From the NCBI GenBank assembly GCA_963678855.1, contig OY787448.1, positions 1,488,001 through 1,552,000 of the forward strand: a stretch of 64,000 bases of DNA. Direction: 5' to 3'. The position numbers and the translations under genes are program-made. Below the pieces are notes generated by a model. That model was not told the DNA's origin and did no database searches. It saw nothing but the letters and a program-made list of their open reading frames with translations. Shown here piece after piece: positions 37,301 to 46,099 of the stretch (positions are counted from its first letter, which is position 1; each line of letters begins with the position of its first letter). Origin of the DNA: F22 sp963678855. Its GTDB lineage: Bacteria > Bacteroidota > Bacteroidia > Bacteroidales > Bacteroidaceae.

Positions 37301-38405
37301 CTGTAATTGATAATATGGGAGCTTTGGCATTTATATGACCCCTAATTTGCATCGGGCTGATATAACCAAATGCGGAATCAATTTGTGGAATGAACAAAAC
37401 ACCAGCCCCGTATGTTCCAATCCAATAGTTGTGTTCATTATCTATAAGAATATGATGTACTTTGTCATGTTGTAGAGCGAAGCTATTATGAGGGATATTA
37501 TATGGTTTGTACTTGTGTGCTTTTATATCATACAAAAGAATACCTTCTCCTTCTGTACCAATTAACAAGTTGTTTGTGCTTTCTAGGCATAATGTTTTAA
37601 TTCCAATTTTACCTAACGCATGATGAGATAAGACGTTGGGTTCTTTAGATTGATTATTCAATCCAAAAATAAATAGTCCATTATGTAAGGTGCTGACAAC
37701 AATTTGATTATTCTGTCCCTTTATCATTGATGTTATCATAGCATCTTTTGGTAGGCCATATACATCAAGGTGGTGTATCTCTTTGCATTGTTGTATGGTT
37801 CTAAATAATCCACGATCGTCAGTCGCCACCCATAATTCATGATTATTATCTTCTAATATACTGGTGATCAATGCAGCGCTTGTTTGATCTTTGGAAGAGT
37901 TGTCTGCGTGAATTTTTACGCAAGGTTTTGCTTGAGAAATTGTCAAAATTCCTTCGCAGGAGGTACCACATAGTAAGTCGCCAGAACTTGTTTGCAAAAA
38001 ACAAGTAATATGGGGATAGATTCGTTTTCCATTACGAGATACAACTACCGTATGAAAGTTATTGGCATGTGCATCGTAATATTGTATCCCTTGTGAAGAT
38101 CCAATCCAAAGTCTTCCATCTTTTGTAACATATAGACTACGCAAGTTGTCATTGCTGATTGAAAGCGAGTCTTCTACATTATGATAATAATTAGTAATTC
38201 TGATTCCATCAAATTTATTAAGTCCGTTTTGAGTCGCAACCCATATATTCCCGATAGAATCTTGAACAATGTCTTTTGTTAGGCTATTGGTGAAGCCATT
38301 ATTTGTATCAAATTGACGTACTTGCGCTGATAATGGGTAAGTTAGTAACATTAATACAACTACCAAGGCGCTAAAACGCATTAAAAGTAATATATTTTTT
38401 TTCAT
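34371..38405 (-). CDS. Hybrid two-component system sensor-regulator of the Sus-type locus
   Basis: A single 1344-residue protein carries sensing and transcription control. A signal segment is followed by periplasmic propeller repeats to about residue 680 (many LWIGT/LWVAT blocks) and a Y_Y_Y sandwich near 690-765. Then come a membrane helix (about 770-795), a histidine kinase core with the phospho-acceptor in NISHDIRTPITM (near 821), and ATPase motifs (NAFKYTPSGG, IQDTGRGIE). The receiver has ILVVDDD near 1090 and the Asp of DCIVSDLRMPHMDG near 1135. An AraC-type HTH ends the protein (VAYAVGFKSLSHFSHAFKNT, near 1305). Known members bind an oligosaccharide released in the periplasm and switch on the adjacent locus. 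The gene is divergent from the esterase/SusC operon and has a full-consensus promoter. Confidence 0.95.
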   Translation of the reverse strand: MKKNILLLMRFSALVVVLMLLTYPLSAQVRQFDTNNGFTNSLTKDIVQDSIGNIWVATQNGLNKFDGIRITNYYHNVEDSLSISNDNLRSLYVTKDGRLWIGSSQGIQYYDAHANNFHTVVVSRNGKRIYPHITCFLQTSSGDLLCGTSCEGILTISQAKPCVKIHADNSSKDQTSAALITSILEDNNHELWVATDDRGLFRTIQQCKEIHHLDVYGLPKDAMITSMIKGQNNQIVVSTLHNGLFIFGLNNQSKEPNVLSHHALGKIGIKTLCLESTNNLLIGTEGEGILLYDIKAHKYKPYNIPHNSFALQHDKVHHILIDNEHNYWIGTYGAGVLFIPQIDSAFGYISPMQIRGHINAKAPILSITGDNKNRLWLGTDSYGLFIYDKQKGTSQYVLFDSKMTAPNTITALLFQENIGMWVGTYAHGLYHVTPNSLKAQAVNLKDYNVKQITCFLPENKTQTWVATFGAGLLLLTTDPVTREITIEKMTTPSEWVYALFKDRTGRLWMSTGEGIYWLSPKTKKVRPIISDIPALHNIAVTCITQDCRGYLWIGSHYGLYCIDPDGNDAIQYTTKDGLCSNGISGLCVDADNNLWISTFHGVSKFDIQSRTFTNYYAEDGLQGNEFYQQAIYRSYEGIIHIGGLTGVSYFKPLAVKRHVENYTLNLISYEVESVKHYCLPEDDITIQIPHGSSQINLAFSTFNMRNSKNEKIQYRIPKLNKTWTSLPNGQHDIIVNHLPPGEYQLEARALLRNHYTRVQKYSIYVLPPWYATIIANILWTIIALLFLFFIYRFIHILYLNKTQRMKYEHAVAINQVKFETFTNISHDIRTPITMILSPLEKIISEKNKQISPEIILTMYRNAKHILDLVNQLLDVRKIETGHFPLHKDEINVCATLHSLALDYSFYQQKKKISLDMQFPDKEIILISDKDSFLKIVHNILSNAFKYTPSGGQINVYVEPYTDEKMTTSSSSGICLRIQDTGRGIEDKDLAHIFERFYQPKEQTKNSESGIGIGLHLTKSLIDLLQGTIKVESSTDGSGTCFTVTIPSSSSIKTRSYAEETIDAIQLNEYIQEDVTSLPEVEKTDKKQKKTILVVDDDIEMISYISDILKDLFYVVEKIEATEALDYLLSHDVDCIVSDLRMPHMDGLTFCKEIRKRVRMQNTPFILLSSQHEIADQVKGFDSGVDAYIGKPFNEHLLISTINRMIQKQQTTYISEERKRIKNEYVEALVIESPDEIFLRQMTKAVNQHLSDANYNVQQLADEVGVSRVHLHRKLKKLTGQSASDYIRTIRLDIAKDLLTKKAMNISDVAYAVGFKSLSHFSHAFKNTFGIAPGEFAKLDHPKDV

Positions 38406-38431
38406 GTATTATGTGGTTATCTAAGGAACTC

Positions 38432-38463
38432 CAAAGATACGTGCTTAGTTTCTCATTTCCAAA
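38432..38463 (-). promoter_or_regulatory. Promoter of the hybrid regulator gene
   Basis: Read on the minus strand: TTTG at 38463-38460, a 20 bp spacer, and TATCTTTG at 38439-38432. This is a full match to the Bacteroidota consensus, 27 bp upstream of the start codon, so basal expression of the sensor is expected. Confidence 0.75.
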
Positions 38464-38553
38464 TGAATATTCTTCCTTTTTTGTTCTTATGTTACATAGA
38501 TTTGCTTGTGCGTTACCATGTTACAATCGTACCATTTCAGGTATCAAAAAATG

Positions 38554-38584
38554 TTGAAAAGATAAGTTACAGTACATATCTTTG
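38554..38584 (+). promoter_or_regulatory. Promoter of the esterase-SusC-SusD operon
   Basis: TTG at 38554-38556, a 20 bp spacer and TATCTTTG at 38577-38584. The start point would be near 38591, giving a leader of about 50 nt that contains a perfect stem GTTATAT-TTTG-ATATAAC (38604-38621). The region between this and the divergent promoter (38464-38553) is where the hybrid regulator most likely binds. Confidence 0.72.
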
Positions 38585-38641
38585 CGTCTTGTTAAACGAG
38601 TTCGTTATATTTTGATATAACTACTAATAATCTAGTATAGA

Positions 38642-39895
38642 ATGGAAAATAAATTTATTTCAGCATTGTTAGCTATTGTAATTCCAGCATTGGTCGTTGC
38701 ACAAGGTCTGAAGTTGACTGTACCAATTAATGAGGGGTGGGTTTTTACATCACCACAAAAGCCGAGCCTGTTGATACGAGGTATCAATGAATCAGATCAA
38801 GTTCAAACTAAACCTTTATCCATATTTGTAGAAACAGATACACATAAGCTAGTATATAGGTTAGATCAGAACATCACAGTCCCCCCTAAAGATAGTTTAA
38901 CAAATGCGATCTCTCTCCAATCAATCAAACCAGGTTTTTATCATTGTCTAGTTAAGTCGGAGCAAGATACAATCAGAAGTTTCAATTTTGGATTTGATCC
39001 TGAAAATATTTATAGTCCTGCGGATTATAAAGCCGATTTCCATCAATTTTGGTCGCAAACTAAAAAAGAATTAGCTCAGGTAAAGCCAGAGTATTCACTC
39101 ACGTTAATTCCAGATAGTAGTAATAATGTATGCAAATTATATCGTGTACGTATGAAAAGTTTTGGAGGAGTTGAGATACAAGGCTTTTATTCAGTTCCAG
39201 TCAAAAAAGGTAAGTATCCTTGTGTCGTAAGTTACATGGGATATGGAAGTAAACCATGGGCACCTGGCCCTAATGATAACCCTCATCGTGTACTGTTCGT
39301 TTTAAGTACACGAGGACAAGGATTGTGTGAAAGTACTAATCCTTATGGAGACTGGGTTACATACAATTTAAATAATAGAGATACCTATTATTATCGAGGT
39401 GCTTTTATGGATTTAATACGAGCTGTTGATTTTGTTTCCTCACGTCCTGAAGTGCGCAAAGATGCAATTTTTGCAGAAGGTGCAAGCCAAGGAGGAGCTT
39501 TTACATTGGTTGCTGCTGCATTAGATAAACGCATTGTAGCAATAGCACCTTGTATCCCATTTTTGAGTGACTTTAAAGATTACTTCAATATTGTAAACTG
39601 GCCGGCTACTCCTATTCGAGCTAAACAATCAGAGATGTGGATGTCAAATGAGGATCTGTTTAAGGTGTTGTCTTATTTTGATGTCAAAAATTTTGCGCAT
39701 ATGATTCATTGCCCAGTTATGATGTCGGTGGGACTTCAAGACCCTGTATGTCCTCCTCACACAAACTTTAGTAGTTATAATTTGATTCGTGCCCCTAAAA
39801 GTTATTCTATTTATCCAGTTTGCAAACATGATGTCCCAAAGGAGTGGTGGCCCAAGCGTGACGCTTTCTTTGAAAAATATACTCCTAAAAAATAA
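38642..39895 (+). CDS. Acetyl-xylan-esterase-like carbohydrate esterase (CE7/AXE1 type)
   Basis: The CE7 family removes acetyl groups from oligosaccharides. A signal peptide (ISALLAIVIPALVVAQG) and a beta-rich N-terminal domain (about 25-130) precede an alpha/beta hydrolase. The nucleophile Ser lies in AEGASQGGAFTLVAAALD (about 282), with Asp in GLQDPVCPPH (about 367) and His in VCKHDVPKEWW (about 396). The CE7 markers YMGYGS and LSTRGQG are also present. The length is 417 residues. It is the first gene of the operon, 28 bp before susC, so deacetylation of the imported glycan is a likely step. The substrate is not fixed by sequence. Confidence 0.85.
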   Translation: MENKFISALLAIVIPALVVAQGLKLTVPINEGWVFTSPQKPSLLIRGINESDQVQTKPLSIFVETDTHKLVYRLDQNITVPPKDSLTNAISLQSIKPGFYHCLVKSEQDTIRSFNFGFDPENIYSPADYKADFHQFWSQTKKELAQVKPEYSLTLIPDSSNNVCKLYRVRMKSFGGVEIQGFYSVPVKKGKYPCVVSYMGYGSKPWAPGPNDNPHRVLFVLSTRGQGLCESTNPYGDWVTYNLNNRDTYYYRGAFMDLIRAVDFVSSRPEVRKDAIFAEGASQGGAFTLVAAALDKRIVAIAPCIPFLSDFKDYFNIVNWPATPIRAKQSEMWMSNEDLFKVLSYFDVKNFAHMIHCPVMMSVGLQDPVCPPHTNFSSYNLIRAPKSYSIYPVCKHDVPKEWWPKRDAFFEKYTPKK

Positions 39896-39923
39896 TTGTT
39901 CTCTTAATTAATAATACTAATAC

Positions 39924-42900
39924 ATGAAAAAATTACTATTAACCTCCTTTGTGTGTTTGTTGGCCATGCTGACTTATGCGCAAAATCTACCCATCAATGG
40001 TATTGTGATTGACTCCAAAACAGGTGATCCAATTATTGGTGCTAGTGTTTTAATAAAAAATAAACAATCAGGTACCATTACAGACTTCGATGGACGGTTT
40101 GTTTTAAAAGTGGAAAAATACCCGACTACTATTATAGTAAAATATATTGGGTACAAATCACAAGAATATGTTATGAAGTCTGGAAAGGAATTTACTATTC
40201 GTTTATCAGAAGATTCTGAGTTACTAGATGAAGTTGTAGTTGTTGGATACGGTAGCATGAAAAAAAGCGACATGTCTGGTGCTGTAGCTTCCATTAAGAG
40301 TAAGGATCTGATGACTGGTAATCCTTCTGATTTGAGTCAAGGTCTTAGTGGTAAGATTGCGGGTGTTCAGATCAATCAAAACGATGGTGCGCCTGGGGCT
40401 GGAGTAAGTATCCAAATTCGTGGTGCGAACTCTTTCTCAACCAATACTCAACCATTATTTATTGTTGATGGTGTGCCATTTGACGCTGGGTCAACTCCAT
40501 CAAGTGATGCTAACAGTGGGAATAATCAATCGTTCAATGCTTTGAATTTTATCAACCCTCATGATATTGAATCAATTGAGGTTTTAAAAGATGCATCAGC
40601 TACAGCTATCTATGGTTCACGTGGGGCTAATGGTGTTGTACTTATTACGACAAAACGTGGAGAACACGGTCATGACAAAGTGGAATTCTCATCAAATTTC
40701 ACAATCTCTAAAGTAGCTAATCGTGTACATGTTCTTAAGCCAAGTACATATGCGTCATATATTAATGAAGAAACTTTGAATAGTGCGTATTACTATGGAA
40801 CGCCTTATGGAAAACTACCTTACTCAGGCACTTGGAGTTACTCTTTGAATGCAGATCAAACCTACAATTACAATAATGGTACGTATAATCCATCTCCAAG
40901 TGATTTCGATAAACCAGGAATTTATACTGACGAATATGGTAATAAAGAAGTTGTTGGAGGAAGTAATTGGCAAGATGAGATTTATCAAGTTGGCTTTTCT
41001 CAAGAATACAATTTAAGTGTTTCTGGTGGATCTGATAAGGGTTGGTATGCCTTCTCTGGAAATTATCTTGACCAATCAGGTACTATTAAAAATTCTGGAA
41101 TGAAACGTTATTCTTTGCGTAGTAATTTGGGACGTAAGATTAATAAGTTTTTGGAGTTAGGAAGTAACATGAGCTATACAAATAGCGATACAGACTTTGC
41201 AAAAACAAGTGCTTATGATTATGGTGTGATTCGTAGTTCACTTATATTCCCTACAACTTTTACACCCGATATGGATACCACTTCTTCGGATGAATTGAAT
41301 TGGTTGGCTGCAAACCCTGCTGAGTACGTAAAGTCAGCAAAAGATAATTTGAAGTCAATTAACTTCTTTAGTTCTTCTTACGCACAAATTCAATTCTTAC
41401 CTTATTTGAAATTTCGTCAGAATGTGGGAGTTAGTTATACTTCTCAACGTCGCCAAACTTATTATAATCGACATACACAAGAAGGTAAGTCACCTGTAAA
41501 TGGTAAGGCTGGACAAAGTGATAGTTGGTGGCAAAGTATGACAGCAGAATCATTGGTTACTTTTGATAAAACTTTTGATAAGATACATCATATCAATGCT
41601 GTTGCTGGTTTTACTATCGAAAAAGCTAAGAGTGGTTATAAGTCAATGACAGCAGCAAATTTTCCGAACGATTTGACTGAAGCATATGATATGAGTTTAG
41701 GTCTTGACCCAGGTGAACTTCAAAGTGGGGCTTCTGATCAGGCATTGCTGTCTTTCTTAGGACGTGTTAATTATACATTAAAAGATAAGTACATATTTAC
41801 AACATCTTATCGTCGTGATGGTTCCAGTAAGTTTAGTGAAAACAACAAATGGGCAAACTTTTTATCTGGCGCTTTTGCTTGGCGTTTGAGTGAAGAAAAA
41901 TTTATCAAGGATTTAGGTCTCTTTAGTAATTTAAAATGGCGCGTAAGTTACGGTCAGACAGGTAACCAAGCTATTAGCGACTATCGTACTATACCATTGT
42001 TATCCGTTTCTAATTATCCATTTGGTGGATCATCAAGTAGTGGCTTCTCAGAAGTTAGTTGGAGAGGACCAGTATCAGCTGATTTGAAGTGGGAAACAAC
42101 TGATCAGTACAACGTCGGTATAGATCTGGGCTTTGATAGTAATCGATATACCTTAACAGCCGATTATTATTATAAGAAAACGAAAGATCTGCTTCAAGAA
42201 GTGAAGATCCCTAGTAGTACTGGTTTTTCTAATATGATGGTTAATAGTGGCCACGTGACTAATGAAGGATTAGAGTTAACCGCTCATGTTGATGTCTTTC
42301 GTGACACTCCTGTAAAATGGAGCGTAGATGGTAACTTGTCATTTAATAAGAATAAAATTGGTGGTCTAGAAGCTGATCAATTTGCAAATACACTTTGGTA
42401 TGGTGCTGATGATGTATTTATTCAACGTAATGGTTGCCCAATCGGTGCTATTTATGGATATGTAGAAGATGGTTTTTACGATAATGAAGCAGAAGTACGC
42501 GCTAATCCATTATATACAAATGCTTCAGATGCAACTGTCAAAGGACTTATTGGTGAAATAAAATATAGAAACTTGGATGATGATCCAAAACTTACTGAGT
42601 CTGATAAAACAATCATTGGTGATACTAATCCTGACTATACGTATGGTATTACAAATACTATTCGTTGGAAAAATTTGACTTGCTCGTTCTTCCTTCAAGG
42701 TTCACATGGTAATGATGTCTTTAATGGTAATTTATTGGATGTGAAAATGGGTAATATTGGTAATATCCCAGAATTTGCATACAATTCACGTTGGACACCA
42801 GCAACTACAGACAAAGCAAAATGGCCTAAAGCGATTTCAGGTTATAATCGTACAATGTTGATTTCAGATCGTTATGTGGAAGATGGATCATACATTAAAT

Positions 42901-43121
42901 TGAAGAATATTAATGTGTCTTATCGTTTTGATTTCAACAATGAGTATATAAGTAATTTGGTGCTTTATGCAAGTGCAACGAATTTATTTACCATTACAGA
43001 CTATAGTTGGTTCGATCCAGATGTCAATGCTTTTGGTACTGATTCGTCAAGACGCGGGGTTGATATTTATTCCTATCCAGCTGCACGCACGTTCTCACTA
43101 GGAGTGAAATTAGGATTTTAA
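39924..43121 (+). CDS. SusC/RagA-type TonB-dependent outer-membrane transporter
   Basis: It imports oligosaccharides across the outer membrane using TonB energy. After the signal peptide (FVCLLAMLTYAQN) comes a carboxypeptidase-regulatory-like domain (about 25-100, GIVIDSKTGDPIIGASVLIK). The TonB-box/plug boundary reads LLDEVVVVGYGSMKKSDMSG. The plug (VQIRG-type block IQIRGANSFS, IESIEVLKDASATAIYGSRG) and a 22-strand type barrel follow. The length is 1065 residues, ending YSYPAARTFSLGVKLGF. It precedes susD by 18 bp, the canonical pair. Confidence 0.96.
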   Translation: MKKLLLTSFVCLLAMLTYAQNLPINGIVIDSKTGDPIIGASVLIKNKQSGTITDFDGRFVLKVEKYPTTIIVKYIGYKSQEYVMKSGKEFTIRLSEDSELLDEVVVVGYGSMKKSDMSGAVASIKSKDLMTGNPSDLSQGLSGKIAGVQINQNDGAPGAGVSIQIRGANSFSTNTQPLFIVDGVPFDAGSTPSSDANSGNNQSFNALNFINPHDIESIEVLKDASATAIYGSRGANGVVLITTKRGEHGHDKVEFSSNFTISKVANRVHVLKPSTYASYINEETLNSAYYYGTPYGKLPYSGTWSYSLNADQTYNYNNGTYNPSPSDFDKPGIYTDEYGNKEVVGGSNWQDEIYQVGFSQEYNLSVSGGSDKGWYAFSGNYLDQSGTIKNSGMKRYSLRSNLGRKINKFLELGSNMSYTNSDTDFAKTSAYDYGVIRSSLIFPTTFTPDMDTTSSDELNWLAANPAEYVKSAKDNLKSINFFSSSYAQIQFLPYLKFRQNVGVSYTSQRRQTYYNRHTQEGKSPVNGKAGQSDSWWQSMTAESLVTFDKTFDKIHHINAVAGFTIEKAKSGYKSMTAANFPNDLTEAYDMSLGLDPGELQSGASDQALLSFLGRVNYTLKDKYIFTTSYRRDGSSKFSENNKWANFLSGAFAWRLSEEKFIKDLGLFSNLKWRVSYGQTGNQAISDYRTIPLLSVSNYPFGGSSSSGFSEVSWRGPVSADLKWETTDQYNVGIDLGFDSNRYTLTADYYYKKTKDLLQEVKIPSSTGFSNMMVNSGHVTNEGLELTAHVDVFRDTPVKWSVDGNLSFNKNKIGGLEADQFANTLWYGADDVFIQRNGCPIGAIYGYVEDGFYDNEAEVRANPLYTNASDATVKGLIGEIKYRNLDDDPKLTESDKTIIGDTNPDYTYGITNTIRWKNLTCSFFLQGSHGNDVFNGNLLDVKMGNIGNIPEFAYNSRWTPATTDKAKWPKAISGYNRTMLISDRYVEDGSYIKLKNINVSYRFDFNNEYISNLVLYASATNLFTITDYSWFDPDVNAFGTDSSRRGVDIYSYPAARTFSLGVKLGF

Positions 43122-43139
43122 CAACTTAAATAGACCATA

Positions 43140-44909
43140 ATGAAAAAACATAATATAATATTCTTACTAGGGCTTGTATTTTTGAGTCCCCTAGCAGTAG
43201 TAAATACCTCATGTAGTGATGTATTAGAAGAAAAGCCTAAAAGTGCCATAGGACCTGATCAGCTAGGTGATTCAGACGAGGCTATTAGCCTATGGGTATC
43301 AGGTGTATACAATAAATGGTGTGATGACATGTTTCGTTGGGATAACTTTCCACGTGTTCTTGAGTTAGACAACGATTATGTGTCAGGGCCAGATTGGGCA
43401 TTTAGTAATCTTGGAGCAGGTAACTTTCAAGGTGATGATCAAACTAATACCATGTGGACAGGTGGATATAGTATTATTAATCGTTGTAATTTGGCTATTA
43501 AACAGATTAATGCGATGTCAAAATGTACTGAAGATTTTCAAAACAATGCTTTAGGTGAAGTTTACTTTCAAAAAGCGTTCGTGTATTTCATGTTGACAAG
43601 AGCTTATGGGGAAATTCCTTTATTTGACAAAACAGTCAATGATGGAGCTACATATAATCAACCTCGTCAATCAGTTCCAGACGTTTATACTGAAATAATT
43701 CGTCTATTGGAAGACGCAAAAGATTTGATGTATACTAAAGATGAAAGTCGTTTTGAACTTGGGCATGTTTCAGCTGGAGCTGCCGCTGGACTTTTAGCTA
43801 AAGTATATGCCACTATGGGATCTGGAGCTCTTGAATCTGGAACAGAAATCGTAGTAAAAACAGGTGCAGCTTATACTTTAGACAATGAAGGGAACAAAGT
43901 ATTAACTTACCCGTCGTCTAAGACTTTTACAAAAGATGTTGTTGCAGGGTATGAAAATTTTAATGCTATTGACTGTTACACCAAAGCAGCAGCTTACGCT
44001 AAAGCTGTTATGGGTGGTGATTATGGACACTATGAATTGATGGATTTTGATGCTCTATGGAATCGAAACAATTACAATACAGGCGAACATATGTTTATGA
44101 TTAATGCCAAGTCTGGTGATGAAAAGTTAGGTAACCGTATTCATAGATGGTTTTGTGGGACGCCGAATGCTGCTGGAGTTATTCAAACAGGACTTTGGAT
44201 AGGTCAGCGTCAACATTGGTATTTCCTTTTTGATCATGATGATTATCGTATTAATCAAGGAATTATTCATAAGTATCAATATTATTATCAAGAAGAAGGA
44301 AATAATGCATGTTATTACCCTAAAACTCCAGAGTACACTTTGAAGGCTACAGGGTATGATACGAATGGTCAATACGTACAAGATCCAGAAGCTCCTTATG
44401 ATGATGGTCGTGTTTATATATATAATGTGGATGCAACTGGTTTGGCTTTTACAACAAAATTTGCTGATGTAACAGATCCAACTCTTGATCGTACTGATGC
44501 TTATTATCCAATGCTTCGTTATTCTGATATTGTGCTTATTTATGCTGAAGCCATGGCTGAAATTTCAAGTGGAGTAAGTTCTGAAGCCATTAAAGCATTA
44601 AACACATTGCGTGAACGTAATAATAGTGTATTGGCTGTAACTAGTGGAGACAATGCTATTACTACAAAGTTGGCTTTGCGTTCTACAATTCTAGAGGAAA
44701 GAGCTAAAGAGTTGGCCTTTGAAGGTAATCGTCGTTGGGATTTAATTCGTTGGGGAATCTATCTTCAGGTAATGAATAGTATTACAGGGGGGTATGATGA
44801 ATGTGGTGTTAATAAATCTCGTACTGCACGTAATTTGTTGTATCCACTCCCTAATTCAGAAGTACAAACGAACGATGCAATCTCTGAGAATAATCCAGGA
44901 TGGAATTAA
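43140..44909 (+). CDS. SusD/RagB-type surface glycan-binding lipoprotein
   Basis: It caps the SusC barrel and binds the oligosaccharide at the cell surface. A lipoprotein signal is present (NTSC, Cys25). TPR-like helices are seen (ALGEVYFQKAFVYFMLTRAYGEIPL), and the C-terminal block RAKELAFEGNRRWDLIRWG is diagnostic of the family. The length is 589 residues. It lies 18 bp after susC and 17 bp before the next lipoprotein gene. Confidence 0.95.
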   Translation: MKKHNIIFLLGLVFLSPLAVVNTSCSDVLEEKPKSAIGPDQLGDSDEAISLWVSGVYNKWCDDMFRWDNFPRVLELDNDYVSGPDWAFSNLGAGNFQGDDQTNTMWTGGYSIINRCNLAIKQINAMSKCTEDFQNNALGEVYFQKAFVYFMLTRAYGEIPLFDKTVNDGATYNQPRQSVPDVYTEIIRLLEDAKDLMYTKDESRFELGHVSAGAAAGLLAKVYATMGSGALESGTEIVVKTGAAYTLDNEGNKVLTYPSSKTFTKDVVAGYENFNAIDCYTKAAAYAKAVMGGDYGHYELMDFDALWNRNNYNTGEHMFMINAKSGDEKLGNRIHRWFCGTPNAAGVIQTGLWIGQRQHWYFLFDHDDYRINQGIIHKYQYYYQEEGNNACYYPKTPEYTLKATGYDTNGQYVQDPEAPYDDGRVYIYNVDATGLAFTTKFADVTDPTLDRTDAYYPMLRYSDIVLIYAEAMAEISSGVSSEAIKALNTLRERNNSVLAVTSGDNAITTKLALRSTILEERAKELAFEGNRRWDLIRWGIYLQVMNSITGGYDECGVNKSRTARNLLYPLPNSEVQTNDAISENNPGWN

Positions 44910-44926
44910 TCATTTATATATAGCAC

Positions 44927-46099
44927 ATGATGAAATCAATTAAAACATTATACAAATTATCTACAGTCGTTTTAGCGACTGTAGTATTGACTGCATGCAA
45001 TGACGTTGTCACTTATAACGATAATTATGATAATGGTATGACCTCCAAGGGGGCACCTGTTATTTCTGGAATATATGATATCTCTGATAATACAGTGTCT
45101 TTGTCTGAAGGGGCACTTGAGCAGATGCTTAAGATTTCTGGAGAAAACTTAAGCCATGTTGAGTCTATTTACTTTAACGATGTTATGGTAGACTTAAGTG
45201 AAGTCTATGCAACTGCAGATACGACTTATCTACCAGTGCCAAGAACACTTCCCACAGAAGTTACAAATACATTGACGTATGCTACGGAGCTGGGAACAAC
45301 AACTCATGATTTTAAGGTACAGATCCCTTCATTGAAAGTTAAAGGGTTGTATAATGCCTTTGCACTGCCTGGTGATACTGTTCAAGTTATGGGATCGTTC
45401 TTTGATCTTTATGGATTTGGAACAAATGAAACTGCCACTTTCTCGTTGGATGGAACAGTACTTCCACTTGACACTCTTAATCTAAATAGTGAGTATATGG
45501 CTGTAATTCTTCCAAAAGATGCACCAGACAATGCAACAATAACTGTTTCTTATCCAAATGTAGATGGTCAGGGTACTTTTTCAATGCCATATCGCAACAT
45601 AAAGGATATTGTTTGGGATTTAAGTGATCCAAGTGCTTGTGGATTATGGGCTGGTACTGACTTTATAACTGATGGTAGTAATGCGGCGGATCCTCAATTG
45701 TTATATAAAGACTTTATTCGTGTACAAGGTAGTTTCTCGGCTTGGTCATGGAATAATCTACCTTGTGGTGGATTCAATCTTACGGAAGATGCTGCGGATA
45801 ACTTCAACAATTATCAATTAAGTTTTGAAGTCTCTTCTAAATCAGCTACTCCTTTTTATGATTCAGGTTCTGCTGGATATATTTTTCAGGTGAGTGGAGG
45901 TAGCTATGCTTGGAACCCGTCAGCACAAGTAAGTTTTAATACTTATGGGGAATGGAAAACAGTATCTATTCCGTTATCGACATTATCTAGCTCGTACACT
46001 ACTGGGTGGACAAGCTTGTTTATTATTCTTCAACCGAATGGCGACTGGAATGTAGACCATAGTTTCGCAAATATTCGTGTTGAACCAATTATTAATTAA
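44927..46099 (+). CDS. Surface glycan-binding lipoprotein, IPT/TIG-containing (SGBP-like)
   Basis: A lipoprotein signal (LTAC, Cys24) is followed by Ig/TIG-like domains (about 45-225, with GENLSHVESIYFNDVMVDLS). A C-terminal sandwich (about 230-390) begins IVWDLSDPSACGLW and is rich in Trp and Tyr that could stack on sugar rings. It sits in the usual slot after susD where Sus-type loci encode an accessory binding protein. The 390 residues hold no enzyme motif. Its stop codon overlaps the start of the GH3 gene by one base (TAATG), so the two are translationally coupled. Confidence 0.8.
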   Translation: MMKSIKTLYKLSTVVLATVVLTACNDVVTYNDNYDNGMTSKGAPVISGIYDISDNTVSLSEGALEQMLKISGENLSHVESIYFNDVMVDLSEVYATADTTYLPVPRTLPTEVTNTLTYATELGTTTHDFKVQIPSLKVKGLYNAFALPGDTVQVMGSFFDLYGFGTNETATFSLDGTVLPLDTLNLNSEYMAVILPKDAPDNATITVSYPNVDGQGTFSMPYRNIKDIVWDLSDPSACGLWAGTDFITDGSNAADPQLLYKDFIRVQGSFSAWSWNNLPCGGFNLTEDAADNFNNYQLSFEVSSKSATPFYDSGSAGYIFQVSGGSYAWNPSAQVSFNTYGEWKTVSIPLSTLSSSYTTGWTSLFIILQPNGDWNVDHSFANIRVEPIIN

